Notes: a model not told the origin generated them from the letters alone. A stretch of DNA of 64,000 nucleotides from Gammaproteobacteria bacterium (GCA_018814405.1 JAHIZO010000008.1:124001-188000), one strand, 5' to 3'; counted from the first letter of the stretch, positions 48,402 to 59,390 are shown. Made by a program: numbers and translations.

Positions 48402-48429
48402 AAAAAGCCCACCATTCAGGCGGGCCTTT
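48402..48429 (-). terminator. terminator after tRNA-Phe
   Basis: On the minus strand a GC-rich stem (GCCCGCC / GGTGGGC, 5-base loop) is followed by TTTTT. It lies 8 bases after the tRNA 3' end. Confidence 0.8.
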
Positions 48430-48436
48430 ACATATT

Positions 48437-48512
48437 TGGTGGCTCGGGGCGGAATCGAACCACCGACACGCGGATTTTCAATCCGCTGCTCTACCAACTG
48501 AGCTACCGAGCC
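48437..48512 (-). tRNA. pheT-tRNA: tRNA-Phe(GAA)
   Basis: 76 nt with the CCA end encoded. The acceptor stem pairs GGCTCGG with CCGAGCC, the D stem GCTC with GAGC, and the anticodon stem GCGGA with TCCGC around loop TTGAAAA. The T stem pairs GGTGG with CCGCC, with TTCGATT in the loop. The anticodon is GAA, phenylalanine. A promoter and terminator flank it closely, so it is a single-gene unit. Confidence 0.97.
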
Positions 48513-48558
48513 GTTTTTGCTTACCTTCCCGGACGGGTCGGATAAAACGAAGGCGCGC

Positions 48559-48587
48559 ATTGTAGCCATAAGCCGCACTTCGGGCAA
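48559..48587 (-). promoter_or_regulatory. promoter of tRNA-Phe
   Basis: Minus strand TTGCCC (48587-48582), 17 bases, TACAAT (48564-48559), followed by the GC-rich discriminator GCGCGCC typical of stable-RNA promoters under stringent control. The mature tRNA starts about 47 bases downstream of the -10. Confidence 0.65.
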
Positions 48588-48593
48588 CACAAA

Positions 48594-48625
48594 AAACAAA
48601 CCCCGCACTGGGCGGGGTTTGTTTG
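48594..48625 (-). terminator. terminator of groESL
   Basis: A long hairpin AAACAAACCCCGC / GCGGGGTTTGTTT with a short loop, followed by a T-run on the minus strand (TTTTTTGTG). It lies about 130 bases after the groEL stop. Confidence 0.85.
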
Positions 48626-48755
48626 CTACTACTGTGGAACCGTAGCGAGCGGTTCGAGTGCAAGGCGCACGGAGCACAGAAACCGGAATGCACTCGAGTG
48701 CATGAGGATTTCGTGCACCGCGCAACGCCGCAATCGAGCCGCGCAGTAGGTTCAA

Positions 48756-50402
<1,647 letters not shown>

Positions 50403-50428
50403 TTATTTCTCCTGAATTCGTTGAATGC

Positions 50429-50719
50429 TTAGGCTTCGATGATGCCGATGATGTCGTCTTCGCGCATTTGCAGCAGCTCGACACCGTCCATCTTGAAAGC
50501 TTGACCGGAATACTTACCGAACAGCACTTTGTCGCCGACCTTGACGTTCATCGGACGCACTTTGCCGTCGTCACCGATCTTGCCGTTGCCGACAGCGATG
50601 ATTTCGCCTTGGTCTGGCTTCTCGGTTGCCGCGTCAGGGATGACGATGCCGGAAGCGGTCTTGCGCTCTTCTTCCATGCGCTTGACGATGACGCGATCAT
50701 GCAAAGGACGAATCTTCAT
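50429..50719 (-). CDS. groES: co-chaperonin GroES
   Basis: 10-kDa heptameric lid for GroEL, 96 residues. [20 protein letters not shown] begins it, the mobile loop [16 protein letters not shown] is intact, and the end ([15 protein letters not shown]) is typical. The start has AGGAG and the operon promoter carries a CIRCE site. Confidence 0.98.
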   Translation of the reverse strand: MKIRPLHDRVIVKRMEEERKTASGIVIPDAATEKPDQGEIIAVGNGKIGDDGKVRPMNVKVGDKVLFGKYSGQAFKMDGVELLQMREDDIIGIIEA

Positions 50720-50767
50720 GCTTATTTCTCCTAAATCAGTGAGTTAACGATTTGCGAAGGCAGCGAG

Positions 50768-50794
50768 TTAGCACTCTCCGCCAGCGACTGCTAA
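50768..50794 (-). promoter_or_regulatory. CIRCE operator (HrcA site) of groESL
   Basis: TTAGCACTC-N9-GACTGCTAA (plus-strand reading) matches CIRCE (TTAGCACTC-N9-GAGTGCTAA) with one mismatch in the right arm. It begins at the promoter -10 and lies about 50 bases before the groES ATG, so HrcA binding would block transcription. Confidence 0.9.
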
Positions 50795-50823
50795 TAATAG
50801 GGGCGACACTCTCGCAATTCAAG
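50794..50823 (-). promoter_or_regulatory. groESL promoter, sigma70 and sigma32 readings overlap
   Basis: Minus strand TTGAAT, 17 bases, TATTAT is a good sigma70 promoter. The same DNA also reads CTTGAAT, 13 bases, CCCCTATTA, close to the sigma32 pattern CTTGAAA-N13-15-CCCCATNT. The CIRCE site overlaps the -10. Confidence 0.65.
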
Positions 50824-50848
50824 GGCGCATGTGAAGTTTCTTTTTGAG

Positions 50849-51745
50849 TCAGCCCAAAATGGCACGCAAGGCGGACTCCAATTCTGGGTAGGCGCAAGGC
50901 ACGCCGGAGGCCTCCAGCCGCGCCGGCAGCACGCGCTGCCCTTCCAATACAAGGGCGGCTCGCTCGCCCATGGCCAGCTTGAGCATGGCGACAGGCGCGG
51001 AGAAGGGTGCCGGGCGACGCAAGACCTTGGCCAGTATGCGGGTGAACTCAGCATTGGTGACCGGCTGTGGCGAGGTCATATTGAATGGGCCGTTAAGTTT
51101 CTCGTCGTGCAGCAAGTGCAGCAGATGCTGAACATAGTCATCGATGTGGATCCAGCTCATCCATTGCTTGCCATCTCCCAACCGTGCGCCCAAGCCCAAA
51201 CGGAAAGGCGTCAGCATACGTGCCAGCAAGCCGCCATCCCGGCTGAGTATCAAACCAGTGCGTAGCAGGCAAACACGCACCCCGTGCTTTTCAGCTTCGA
51301 TGGCGGCCGCTTCCCAATCGATACAAAGCTGCGCAGGAAAATCTGCGCCCGGCTCGAAGGTTTCCGCAAGCACTTGATCGCCCCGTCCGCCGTAATAACC
51401 GATGGCAGAACCCGACAACAACACGGCAGGTTTTTGTTCAACCTGTGCGATACGTTCGACCAAGTGCTGAGTCAGCGCGATGCGACTGTTGCGCAATGCC
51501 TGCTTTCGACGTTCGGTCCAAGCCGCATCGACGATAGGCTCACCCGCCAGATTGATGACAGCATCAAAACACATATCCGGCTGCCAATCGTCGAGAGAAG
51601 CCAGCGCCTGCACGCCAGCGCCGCATTTGCTTGCTACGGTTTCGGGGTGACGACTGAATACAGTCAGAGTATGGCCTTCGGCAAGCAAGACGGGGCACAG
51701 CGCGCGGCCGATCAATCCTGTACCACCAGTGAAGAGGATGTTCAT
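50849..51745 (-). CDS. yfcH: TIGR01777-family SDR epimerase
   Basis: Extended short-chain dehydrogenase-like protein of 298 residues. The NAD(P)-binding motif FTGGTGLIGRAL is near 5-16, VINLAGEPI near 63, and a YYGGRG segment occupies the catalytic tyrosine area. The C-terminal DUF1731 part reads RRPAPFSAPVAMLKLAMGE, ending in YPELESALRAIL. The family is known as YfcH or SulA-like and has no settled substrate. It is divergent from bioA. Confidence 0.85.
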   Translation of the reverse strand: MNILFTGGTGLIGRALCPVLLAEGHTLTVFSRHPETVASKCGAGVQALASLDDWQPDMCFDAVINLAGEPIVDAAWTERRKQALRNSRIALTQHLVERIAQVEQKPAVLLSGSAIGYYGGRGDQVLAETFEPGADFPAQLCIDWEAAAIEAEKHGVRVCLLRTGLILSRDGGLLARMLTPFRLGLGARLGDGKQWMSWIHIDDYVQHLLHLLHDEKLNGPFNMTSPQPVTNAEFTRILAKVLRRPAPFSAPVAMLKLAMGERAALVLEGQRVLPARLEASGVPCAYPELESALRAILG

Positions 51746-51796
51746 GGCTGTCTCCTCGTATCGGTTGAGGCTCCATCTTACGTTATGATTGTCCGC

Positions 51797-53113
51797 ATGA
51801 CATCCAACACCTCACTGCTGACTCGCAGCCTGTCCGCCGTTTGGCACCCATGTACCCAGATGAAGCGCCACGAGACTTTGCCGTTGGTGCCCATCGCGCG
51901 CGGCAAAGGGGTATGGCTGCATGACTTGGAAGACAGGCGCTATCTGGATGCGGTCAGCTCCTGGTGGGTGAACCTGTTCGGTCACAGCGAACCGCGCATC
52001 AATGCCGCCCTCACCGACCAACTCGGCAAGCTGGAACATGTGATGCTGGCCGGCTTCACCCACGAACCGGTAGTGCAGTTGTCGGAACGCCTGCGCGAAC
52101 TGGCACCTAACGGACTTGGCCATTGCTTCTACGGTTCGGACGGCGCTTCGGCCACCGAGATCGCGCTGAAGATGAGTGCGCACTACTGGCGTAACAACGG
52201 CCAGCCGGAGAAAACGCAGTTCGTCAGTTTGCAGAACAGTTATCACGGCGAGACGCTGGGAGCATTGTCGGTGACTGATGTGGCCTTGTTCCGCGATGCC
52301 TATGGCCCACTCATCAGACAGAACGCCACCGTCCCCAGCCCGGACTGGCGCAATGCGCAGGAAGGCGAGAGCGCAGAAGCTTTTGCGCTACGTTGCGCGC
52401 AGGCGCTCGACCAGCATCTGCAACAACATCACCACGAGATCGCCGCGATGATCATCGAGCCCCTGATACAGGGCGCGGCAGGCATGGCGATGTATCACCC
52501 CGCCTACCTGCGTGCCGCACGGGAGCTATGCACTCGCTATGGCGTGCATTTGATCGCGGACGAAATCGCGGTCGGCATGGGACGCACCGGCACGCTATTC
52601 GCCTGCGAGCAGGCGGATATCAGCCCAGACTTCCTGCTGTTGTCCAAAGGCATCACCGGCGGTTACCTGCCCTTGTCGATTGTGATGACGACCGATGACA
52701 TCTATCAGGCCTTCTATGCTGATGAGACAGCGCGCGGTTTTCTGCATTCGCACTCTTACACCGGCAACCCGCTGGCCTGCCGTGCCGCGTTGGCGACGCT
52801 GGATATCTTCGCGCAGGACGATGTGCTCAAGGCCAATCGCAGCAAAACTGCTTTCCTGAATCTAATCGCCGAACCGCTGCGCACGCATGCGCGCGTGCGG
52901 AACTTCCGCAACACCGGCATGGTCTGGGCGTTCGAGGTTGAATCGTCGCACGCGGATTTTGCACAGCGCTGTTTCAGCCTCGGCCTTGAGCAGGAATTAT
53001 TGTTACGCCCTATGGGCAACACGGTATATTTCATGCCACCTTACGTCATCACCGAAGAGGAAATGCAACTGATGGTCACACGCACGCTGGCTGTCATCAA
53101 CGAACTGACATGA
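51797..53113 (+). CDS. bioA: adenosylmethionine-8-amino-7-oxononanoate aminotransferase
   Basis: Biotin synthesis enzyme of 438 residues that transfers the SAM amino group to KAPA, making DAPA. The start at 51797 puts WHPCTQM at the same distance from the N-terminus as in known BioA; an in-frame ATG at 51785 is the alternative. Motifs are SSWWVNLFGHSEPRIN, YGSDGASATEIALKM, IADEIAVGMGRTG near 245, and the PLP lysine in LLLSKGITGGYLPLS. It overlaps dacB by 4 bp. No other bio gene is in the window. Confidence 0.93.
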   Translation: MTSNTSLLTRSLSAVWHPCTQMKRHETLPLVPIARGKGVWLHDLEDRRYLDAVSSWWVNLFGHSEPRINAALTDQLGKLEHVMLAGFTHEPVVQLSERLRELAPNGLGHCFYGSDGASATEIALKMSAHYWRNNGQPEKTQFVSLQNSYHGETLGALSVTDVALFRDAYGPLIRQNATVPSPDWRNAQEGESAEAFALRCAQALDQHLQQHHHEIAAMIIEPLIQGAAGMAMYHPAYLRAARELCTRYGVHLIADEIAVGMGRTGTLFACEQADISPDFLLLSKGITGGYLPLSIVMTTDDIYQAFYADETARGFLHSHSYTGNPLACRAALATLDIFAQDDVLKANRSKTAFLNLIAEPLRTHARVRNFRNTGMVWAFEVESSHADFAQRCFSLGLEQELLLRPMGNTVYFMPPYVITEEEMQLMVTRTLAVINELT

Positions 53114-54561
53114 AACTGCTAGTCACACTAATTACCGCTTTGATCGTTTCCCTCAATGTCGGGGCCGCATCGCTGCCGAATACCGTTACTCAAGAATTAA
53201 AGAAGGCAGGCATTCCCATATCTGCCGTCTCCATCGAGATTCGCGAGGTTGGACGCCACAACGTCCTGCTCAGCCTGAACGCCCAGCGCCCCATGAATCC
53301 GGCTTCCAACATGAAGCTGCTGACCACCTATGTCGGGCTCGACCTGCTCGGCCCGGCCTATACGTGGAAGACCGAGGCTTATATCGATGGCGAACTGAAA
53401 GACGGTGCGCTGGAAGGCGACCTGATCCTGAAAGGCTATGGCGACCCGAAATTCACCATCGAGCGATTCTGGCTGTGGCTCTCCGATCTGCGTGCGCGCG
53501 GATTGCGCGATATCAAGGGAGACTTGGTGCTAGACCGTAGCTATTACGACTTGCCACACCACGACCCCGCAGAGTTCGACAACGACCCACTGCGCGCCTA
53601 CAACGTCGGACCGGATGCATTGCTGCTGAACTTCAACACGCTGCGCCTGCGCTATCTGCCGAATGGCCAGAATCTGAAGGTTGTGAGTCAGCCGCCCATC
53701 TCCGGCTTCACACTGGAGAATCAGCTCGAACCTGCCAACGGCAAGTTCAATTGTCGCAACTGGGATGATCGTTTCTCGGTACAGCCCGGCGGCGACAGCG
53801 TCGTGCTGCAGGGCGACTATCCCATCGAGTGTGGCGAACGCGAACAGAGCCTGTCCATCATGCCGCACACCCGCTATGTGGAAGCGGTGTTCCGCGCCAT
53901 CTGGCAGGAGCTGGGTGGCACTCTGAACGGCGTACAGCGTGAAGCAGCAGTCACGCCTAGTGCGCAATTGTTCTCCACCCACCGTTCCGAACCGTTGAGC
54001 TCAGTCATTCGCGATATCAACAAGTACAGCAACAATGTCATGGCGCGCCAGTTGTTCCTGACACTGGGCGAGACATTGCCGCTGGAGAACGAACCCGGTG
54101 ACATGCCGGCCGTATTCTCCGGCAGCGAGACCAGCCGTCGCATGAGCATCGAACGCAGCATCTTCGCCATGCAGAACTGGTTGACCCGCGAAGGCATGGA
54201 GTTCAAAGAATTGGTACTGGAAAACGGCGCCGGCCTGTCTCGTATCGAGCGCATCAGCGCTGCACATTTGGCACAGTTGCTAGAACATGCCGCCGCCAAT
54301 CCATTAAGTGCCGAGCTGCAATCTTCACTACCCATCCTTGGCGTCGATGGTTCTATTCAAGACCGTCTCAGCGGCACCTCTGTCGCCAGCCACGCCCATC
54401 TCAAGACCGGCACCCTGGAAGGTGTCAAAGCACTCTCCGGCTACGTTCACTCGATGCGCAACAAAGATTGGGTGGTGGTGTTCATGATCAACCATCCGAA
54501 TGCTAAATATGGGCAGGATGCGCAGGATGCGCTGATCGAGTGGCTCGCAACGCGCCACTGA
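53110..54561 (+). CDS. dacB: D-alanyl-D-alanine carboxypeptidase/endopeptidase (PBP4)
   Basis: Periplasmic low-molecular-weight penicillin-binding protein of 483 residues with a signal peptide (about residues 1-20). The active-site SxxK is in NPASNMKLLTTY near 62, SxN in INKYSNNVMARQLF near 305, and KTG in HLKTGTLEGVKALSG near 430. The large insert between the first two motifs marks the S13/PBP4 class. It trims peptidoglycan stem peptides. It shares a 4-bp overlap with bioA. Confidence 0.92.
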   Translation: MKLLVTLITALIVSLNVGAASLPNTVTQELKKAGIPISAVSIEIREVGRHNVLLSLNAQRPMNPASNMKLLTTYVGLDLLGPAYTWKTEAYIDGELKDGALEGDLILKGYGDPKFTIERFWLWLSDLRARGLRDIKGDLVLDRSYYDLPHHDPAEFDNDPLRAYNVGPDALLLNFNTLRLRYLPNGQNLKVVSQPPISGFTLENQLEPANGKFNCRNWDDRFSVQPGGDSVVLQGDYPIECGEREQSLSIMPHTRYVEAVFRAIWQELGGTLNGVQREAAVTPSAQLFSTHRSEPLSSVIRDINKYSNNVMARQLFLTLGETLPLENEPGDMPAVFSGSETSRRMSIERSIFAMQNWLTREGMEFKELVLENGAGLSRIERISAAHLAQLLEHAAANPLSAELQSSLPILGVDGSIQDRLSGTSVASHAHLKTGTLEGVKALSGYVHSMRNKDWVVVFMINHPNAKYGQDAQDALIEWLATRH

Positions 54562-54590
54562 ATCAAATCGAGCAAATACTTCACGACACA

Positions 54591-54626
54591 AAAAATATAT
54601 AGGCCTTTTTGAAAAATATATAGGCC
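54591..54626. repeat. 15-bp direct repeat upstream of outer-membrane protein gene
   Basis: Two perfect copies of AAAAATATATAGGCC (54591-54605 and 54612-54626) repeat with a 21-bp period, two helical turns, in an AT-rich leader. This spacing suits a dimeric regulator binding one DNA face. Confidence 0.7.
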
Positions 54627-54714
54627 ATCGTATTGGTTTACAAAACCACAATTGCAACGTGACAATATGCCCGCGAAATATTGTTCGCGAAACTTAACTG
54701 TAGAAGGAAATAAC

Positions 54715-55254
54715 GTGAAGAAAAACATCCTAGCTCTGGCCATTTTGGCTTCATTCGCCACTCCTGCAATGGCAGATAACGCTGGCACGTACTACGTTGC
54801 TGGCGATTACGGCACAACGTCATGGACCAATAATAGCCTTTTTGCCACACCAGGCAACCTGACGATTGCAGGCGGCTACAATTTCACCTCTCAGCTGTCT
54901 GCTGAAGTGGGTTACACCATGTTTGGTGATTCGACGCTCACAATCGGTGCGAATAGCGCCACCGTAAAAACCTCTTCATTCTATGCTGCAGCGGTCGGCA
55001 CCTTTCCGATCACCGATCAATTCAGCATATTCGGCAAACTGGGTATCACCAGCAACAAGCTTGATGTATCGAGCAACTACGGGTATAGCGCAAGCGCCTC
55101 CAATTCGGGAATGATGTATGGCGTAGGCGCGTCCTATAGCCTGTCTGAGCAAACCAGCTTGCGCGCTCAATACATCAGCTTCGGTGACTATGAAAGCGCA
55201 ACATCCCCCTTGAAGGCCAGCATCGCCAGTTTCGGTATGGCATACACGTTCTAA
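54715..55254 (+). CDS. small outer-membrane beta-barrel protein (OmpW/opacity type)
   Basis: Protein of 179 residues starting at GTG 54715, with AAGGAA 5 bases upstream; the signal peptide (KKNILALAILASFATPAMA) begins exactly there. The mature protein is a run of amphipathic beta-strands with aromatic girdles (YYVAGDYGTTSW, GYNFTSQLSAEVGYTMFG) and ends in F (GMAYTF), the outer-membrane sorting signal. Eight strands are likely. A terminator follows directly. Function is unknown. Confidence 0.8.
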   Translation: MKKNILALAILASFATPAMADNAGTYYVAGDYGTTSWTNNSLFATPGNLTIAGGYNFTSQLSAEVGYTMFGDSTLTIGANSATVKTSSFYAAAVGTFPITDQFSIFGKLGITSNKLDVSSNYGYSASASNSGMMYGVGASYSLSEQTSLRAQYISFGDYESATSPLKASIASFGMAYTF

Positions 55255-55270
55255 ATTTGCGTTTCATAGA

Positions 55271-55297
55271 AAAGCCGGGTTAGCCCGGCTTTTTTTA
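55271..55297 (+). terminator. rho-independent terminator
   Basis: AAGCCGGG / CCCGGCTT stem with a 3-4 base loop and a run of seven T, 17 bases after the small barrel gene. Confidence 0.9.
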
Positions 55298-55349
55298 CAG
55301 CATGCAAGATTCCGCGGCCAATGAAAATTACCCCCAGATACCAAAAACC

Positions 55350-56147
55350 ATGAAGAGAATTTCAGCTCCACATATCACCGTCGTGATACTGGCTGTTGCA
55401 ACAACCTGCCACGCGGAGCCGCTGCCAACAAAAACAGATAAGCAGATTGGTCTCTCGCTCTCCTCATACCGGTATCAGGAGCCAGGCCTGATGTCTCTGA
55501 GTGGAATCAAGACCGGACTAAATCTACGCATAACCAAAGCCTATCCCGCACGCCACACTTTCTTGCGCGGAGAATTACGTTATGCCGGCGGCACTGTGGA
55601 TTACACCAGCAATGGCACGGGCAGCAGCAGCGGAGAACCGGACTGGTATATCGAAGGACGCGCACTGGTAGGCAATGATTGGCTGCTTAAATCCGCAACT
55701 CTCTCTAGCTATGTCGGGCTTGGCTACCGCTTCCTGATGAACGATGGCCGCGGCATCACCAGCACCGGCGCTGGCGGGTATCGACGCCAGAGCACCTACA
55801 TCTACCTTCCTGCCGGTTTCATCTATCGCACTGCTTTAAGTAGAGGAAACGAAATGACCGGCTTGATCGAATACGATCATCTTCTGTCAGGGAATCAGTT
55901 CACAAAGCTCTCGGACACCGGCCTTGGCTACAGTGATATCGACAGCAAGCAGTCGGATGGCTATGGCGTGAAGTTACGACTGTCCTATGTGACCCCGCTC
56001 TGGTCGGCCGGCCCTTACCTGCATTACTGGAACATCGCGGATTCAGCCATCAACCCCATCTACCGGAATGGCGTGTTGACTGGTTATGGATTAGAGCCAC
56101 ACAACACAACAACAGAAGTCGGCATAGAGTTCAGCCGGCCATTCTGA
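55350..56147 (+). CDS. outer-membrane beta-barrel protein, unknown function
   Basis: Protein of 265 residues from the ATG at 55350, chosen because a signal peptide (MKRISAPHITVVILAVATT, cleaved near CHAEP) begins there; an ATG at 55302 would bury it. No strong Shine-Dalgarno is visible. The rest alternates polar and aromatic residues (GLGYRFLMNDGRG, RQSTYIYLPAGFIYRT, VGIEFSRPF) and ends in F, so an outer-membrane barrel of about 10-12 strands is likely. The stop is 4 bp from the convergent ubiD stop. Confidence 0.7.
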   Translation: MKRISAPHITVVILAVATTCHAEPLPTKTDKQIGLSLSSYRYQEPGLMSLSGIKTGLNLRITKAYPARHTFLRGELRYAGGTVDYTSNGTGSSSGEPDWYIEGRALVGNDWLLKSATLSSYVGLGYRFLMNDGRGITSTGAGGYRRQSTYIYLPAGFIYRTALSRGNEMTGLIEYDHLLSGNQFTKLSDTGLGYSDIDSKQSDGYGVKLRLSYVTPLWSAGPYLHYWNIADSAINPIYRNGVLTGYGLEPHNTTTEVGIEFSRPF

Positions 56148-56151
56148 GCGA

Positions 56152-57615
56152 TCACAAACCCAGATCACCCCACATCGCATCGACCTTCGCTTTCACCGCG
56201 TCATCCATCACGATAGGCGTACCCCATTCGCGTTGCGTCTCACCGGGGAACTTGTTGGTGGCATCCAGCCCCATCTTGCCGCCCAAGCCCGAAACAGGCG
56301 AAGCGAAATCGAGATAGTCGATAGGCGTATTCTCCACCAGCAAAGTATCTCGCACCGGATCCATGCGCGTGGTGATCGCCCACATGACTTCTTTCCAGTC
56401 GCGCACATCGATATCGTCGTCCACCACGATGATGAATTTGGTGTACATGAACTGGCGCAGAAAACTCCAGATGCCGAACATCACGCGCTTGGCATGCCCG
56501 GCATACTGTTTTTTGATGCTCACCACCGCCATGCGGTAGCTGCAGCCTTCCGGCGGCAGGTAGAAATCCTCTATCTCGGGGAATTGTTTTTGCAGCAGCG
56601 GCACGAACACTTCGTTCAGTGCCACACCCAACATGGCCGGCTCGTCGGGCGGCTTGCCGGTGTAGGTGGAGTGATAGATCGGGTCGCGACGCATGGTGAT
56701 GCGCTCGACGGTGAACACGGGAAACTTGTCCTGCTCGTTGTAGTAACCGGTGTGGTCGCCGTACGGCCCTTCCAGCGCGATCTCGTCCGGATGAATCACG
56801 CCTTCTAGCACGATCTCGGCGGAAGCGGGTACTTGCAGATCATTGCCGATGCACTTCACCAGCTCCGTCTTGCTGCCGCGCAGCAATCCGGCGAACTGAT
56901 ATTCGGACAACGAGTCCGGCACAGGCGTCACCGCACCGAGGATGGTCGCGGGGTCGGCACCGATCACAACGGAAACTGGATACGGCTGCCCCGGATTCTT
57001 TTGGCAATGGTCGCGGAAATCCAGTGCGCCGCCGCGATGGGTTAGCCAGCGCATGATCACCTTGTTCTGCCCCAGCACCTGCTGGCGATAGATACCGAGA
57101 TTCTGTCGCGTCTTGTTCGGCCCGCGCGTCACCACCAAGCCCCAGGTGATCAGCGGCGCGACATCACCCGGCCAGCAATGTTGGATCGGCAATTTTGACA
57201 GATCAACGTCTGCACCTTCCCATACCACTTCCTGACACGGTGCAGACGACAGCACCTTGGGTGACATGGTCATCACTTGTTTGAGGATCGGCCATTTATC
57301 CCAAGCGTCTTTCAGACCTTTGGGCGGCTCGGGTTCTTTAAGGTAAGCGAGCAACTTACCTACTTCGCGCAAGGCACCGATGTCTTCCTCGCCCATACCC
57401 AGCGCCACGCGACGCGGGGTGCCGAACAGATTGGCCAGCACCGGCATGTTGTGGCCGGTCACGTTCTCGAACAGCAGCGCCGGTCCCTGTGCGCGCAACA
57501 CGCGGTCGCAGATCTCGGTCATCTCCAGATGTGTGGAGACCGGTGCAGTGACGCGTTTGAGTTCGCCGATGCTTTCCAGTTGTGCGATGAAATCGCGCAG
57601 GTCTTTATATTCCAT
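56152..57615 (-). CDS. ubiD: 4-hydroxy-3-polyprenylbenzoate decarboxylase
   Basis: Prenyl-FMN-dependent decarboxylase of ubiquinone synthesis, 487 residues from the ATG at 57615; the longer reading is not conserved. [19 protein letters not shown] begins it. Family blocks are [20 protein letters not shown] (prenyl-FMN and metal site) and [20 protein letters not shown] with the catalytic acidic residues. The start overlaps the acyltransferase stop by one base. The partner ubiX is not in the window. Confidence 0.93.
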   Translation of the reverse strand: MEYKDLRDFIAQLESIGELKRVTAPVSTHLEMTEICDRVLRAQGPALLFENVTGHNMPVLANLFGTPRRVALGMGEEDIGALREVGKLLAYLKEPEPPKGLKDAWDKWPILKQVMTMSPKVLSSAPCQEVVWEGADVDLSKLPIQHCWPGDVAPLITWGLVVTRGPNKTRQNLGIYRQQVLGQNKVIMRWLTHRGGALDFRDHCQKNPGQPYPVSVVIGADPATILGAVTPVPDSLSEYQFAGLLRGSKTELVKCIGNDLQVPASAEIVLEGVIHPDEIALEGPYGDHTGYYNEQDKFPVFTVERITMRRDPIYHSTYTGKPPDEPAMLGVALNEVFVPLLQKQFPEIEDFYLPPEGCSYRMAVVSIKKQYAGHAKRVMFGIWSFLRQFMYTKFIIVVDDDIDVRDWKEVMWAITTRMDPVRDTLLVENTPIDYLDFASPVSGLGGKMGLDATNKFPGETQREWGTPIVMDDAVKAKVDAMWGDLGL

Positions 57616-58484
57616 CAGTAGAACCTTTCCTCGCCCTCGGGGCGCGTCTTGAACCGCTTGTGCAACCAGAAATACTGCTCCGGCATCTCCAGCACGCGTT
57701 GCTCGATGAACTCGTTCATGCGGCGCGTATCGGCGATGTCGTCGCCACTTGGAAAGCCCTCCCATGCCGGATAGAAGGTCAAAATATACCCGCCGCCCCC
57801 CGGCAATACGCGCGTGATGCTGGGTACCACCTTGGCACCAGTCATCTGCGCGATGCGCGACAACGAGGTCATGGTCGCTGCGGGTACGCCGAAGAAAGGA
57901 ATGAATGCACCGTCCTTTACGCCTTGATCCTGATCAGGCGGATAAATGAAAGGCATATTACTGCGCATGCCTTTCAAAATGGGGCGCAAGCCTTGTTGTC
58001 GCGAATATAAGTGTTGATTGCGGAAGCGTGCGCGCTTCTGCAACAGCAACTCGGTCAGATACTGACTCTTCTGGTTGGCATACATGCATACTGTATCCAC
58101 CTGCTGCGCCACCCACTGCCCGCCCGCATCCATGCCCACGAAATGCGGTGTGAGCAAAATCATCGGCTCACCCTTCACGGCTTCAAAATGTTCTACACCG
58201 TCCACACGGATCAGCGAATTGATGCGTGCAGGACTCGACCACCACAAGATGCAACGTTCCACCAGCCCCCGGAAGAACATCTTGAAGTGGGCACGCAGCA
58301 GTTGTTTGCGCGCCATCTCGCTCATTTCCGGAAAACACAATTTAAGATTGATATCGCCCACCCTGCGCCGCTCTCCGGCCAACAGATAGATCATCGTGCC
58401 CAGTGCATTGCCGATGGCAACGATCAAGCGGAAAGGTAGAAAATGAATCAACCACAGGATGAATACGCCCAGCCTTGCCAACAT
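57615..58484 (-). CDS. lipid A acyltransferase, LpxL/HtrB family (second copy)
   Basis: Inner-membrane acyltransferase of 289 residues that adds a secondary acyl chain to lipid A or a similar lipid. The ATG at 58484 overlaps the preceding stop by one base. A membrane anchor occupies about 3-25. The catalytic motif is H-x4-D (TPHFVGMD near 116). IYPPDQDQG and the basic C-terminus are typical of HtrB-like proteins. It follows a related gene. Confidence 0.85.
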   Translation of the reverse strand: MLARLGVFILWLIHFLPFRLIVAIGNALGTMIYLLAGERRRVGDINLKLCFPEMSEMARKQLLRAHFKMFFRGLVERCILWWSSPARINSLIRVDGVEHFEAVKGEPMILLTPHFVGMDAGGQWVAQQVDTVCMYANQKSQYLTELLLQKRARFRNQHLYSRQQGLRPILKGMRSNMPFIYPPDQDQGVKDGAFIPFFGVPAATMTSLSRIAQMTGAKVVPSITRVLPGGGGYILTFYPAWEGFPSGDDIADTRRMNEFIEQRVLEMPEQYFWLHKRFKTRPEGEERFY

Positions 58485-59347
58485 CAATGCTCCCCTGCCG
58501 TCGGTGGTGGATTCGCACCACGCGGCACTTTGTAACGGTTATAGCTCCACAGGTATTGTTCGGGATGCTGGCGGATCAGCGTTTCCAGCGCGGCATTCAG
58601 CTGCACTGGTACAGAGCTATCTGACTCGAATTCAATGGGAGAGAAATGCAGCGCATAGCCTTCACCGCGAGGTAGCCGCTCCCCCAGACACATCACCACC
58701 GCCGCACCGCTGGCTTCAACCAGCCGCCCCAACAAAGTCATGGTGTAAGCCGGCCGCCCGAAGAAAGGGGCCCATTCGCCCTCGCCGTTACCCGGTGCTT
58801 GGTCGGGCAATACGCCGATGACCTCTCCTCGCTTGAGCGCCTTGAGTAACAGCCGCACCCCGCCCAGATCGGTCGACGCCAGCTTCATGTGCCCGCGTTC
58901 GCGCCCCTGGTGCATCAGCTTGTCAAGTGAAGGGTAGCGCGGCGGACGATACATGCAGGTCATTGGAAACTTTTCAGAGACATAGAGTCCGACTACTTCG
59001 AAGCAGCCTATATGCGGCGTCAGCATAATCACGCCTCTACCTTCTGCTCGGGCGTTTTCAAAATGCTCCCAGCCATGGCATGCCACCACACTATCGACCA
59101 CCTGCCGCAGAGGGCGACGCCAAACCCAAGGCAACTCCAGCACGCCCCTGCCGGCCTCTCTGATATTGGCACGTAACAACGCCTCGTACTCAGACTCGGT
59201 GTGGGTCACACCAGAAAGTTGCAGGTTTTCCCGCAATCTAGCGGCATAGCGTCTGGATGACCAATAGATCAGCCAACCAAACACCCCTCCCAACCGATAT
59301 AGCATTGGCAGTGACAAACGTGAAAGGATTCCAAACAGCAAGGTCAT
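58484..59347 (-). CDS. lipid A acyltransferase, LpxL/LpxM family (first copy)
   Basis: Protein of 287 residues related to the next gene. It has an N-terminal hydrophobic anchor, the catalytic motif H-x4-E (TPHIGCFE near 112), VLPDQAPGNGEG and PEQYLWSYNRYKVPRG. The acid in the motif is Glu rather than Asp, so it belongs to a slightly different branch. The two acyltransferases and ubiD form one overlapping minus-strand set. It is divergent from metK. Confidence 0.85.
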   Translation of the reverse strand: MTLLFGILSRLSLPMLYRLGGVFGWLIYWSSRRYAARLRENLQLSGVTHTESEYEALLRANIREAGRGVLELPWVWRRPLRQVVDSVVACHGWEHFENARAEGRGVIMLTPHIGCFEVVGLYVSEKFPMTCMYRPPRYPSLDKLMHQGRERGHMKLASTDLGGVRLLLKALKRGEVIGVLPDQAPGNGEGEWAPFFGRPAYTMTLLGRLVEASGAAVVMCLGERLPRGEGYALHFSPIEFESDSSVPVQLNAALETLIRQHPEQYLWSYNRYKVPRGANPPPTAGEH

Positions 59348-59361
59348 TCAAGAAAACCCAT

Positions 59362-59390
59362 AAATTGACGGGGAAAGGATTTGATATACT
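59362..59390 (+). promoter_or_regulatory. extended -10 promoter of metK
   Basis: TGATATACT is an extended -10 (TATACT at 59385-59390), followed by GCGCGCCC. AAATTG lies 17 bases upstream as a weak -35; a TTGACG is nearer than usual (14 bases). Confidence 0.55.
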
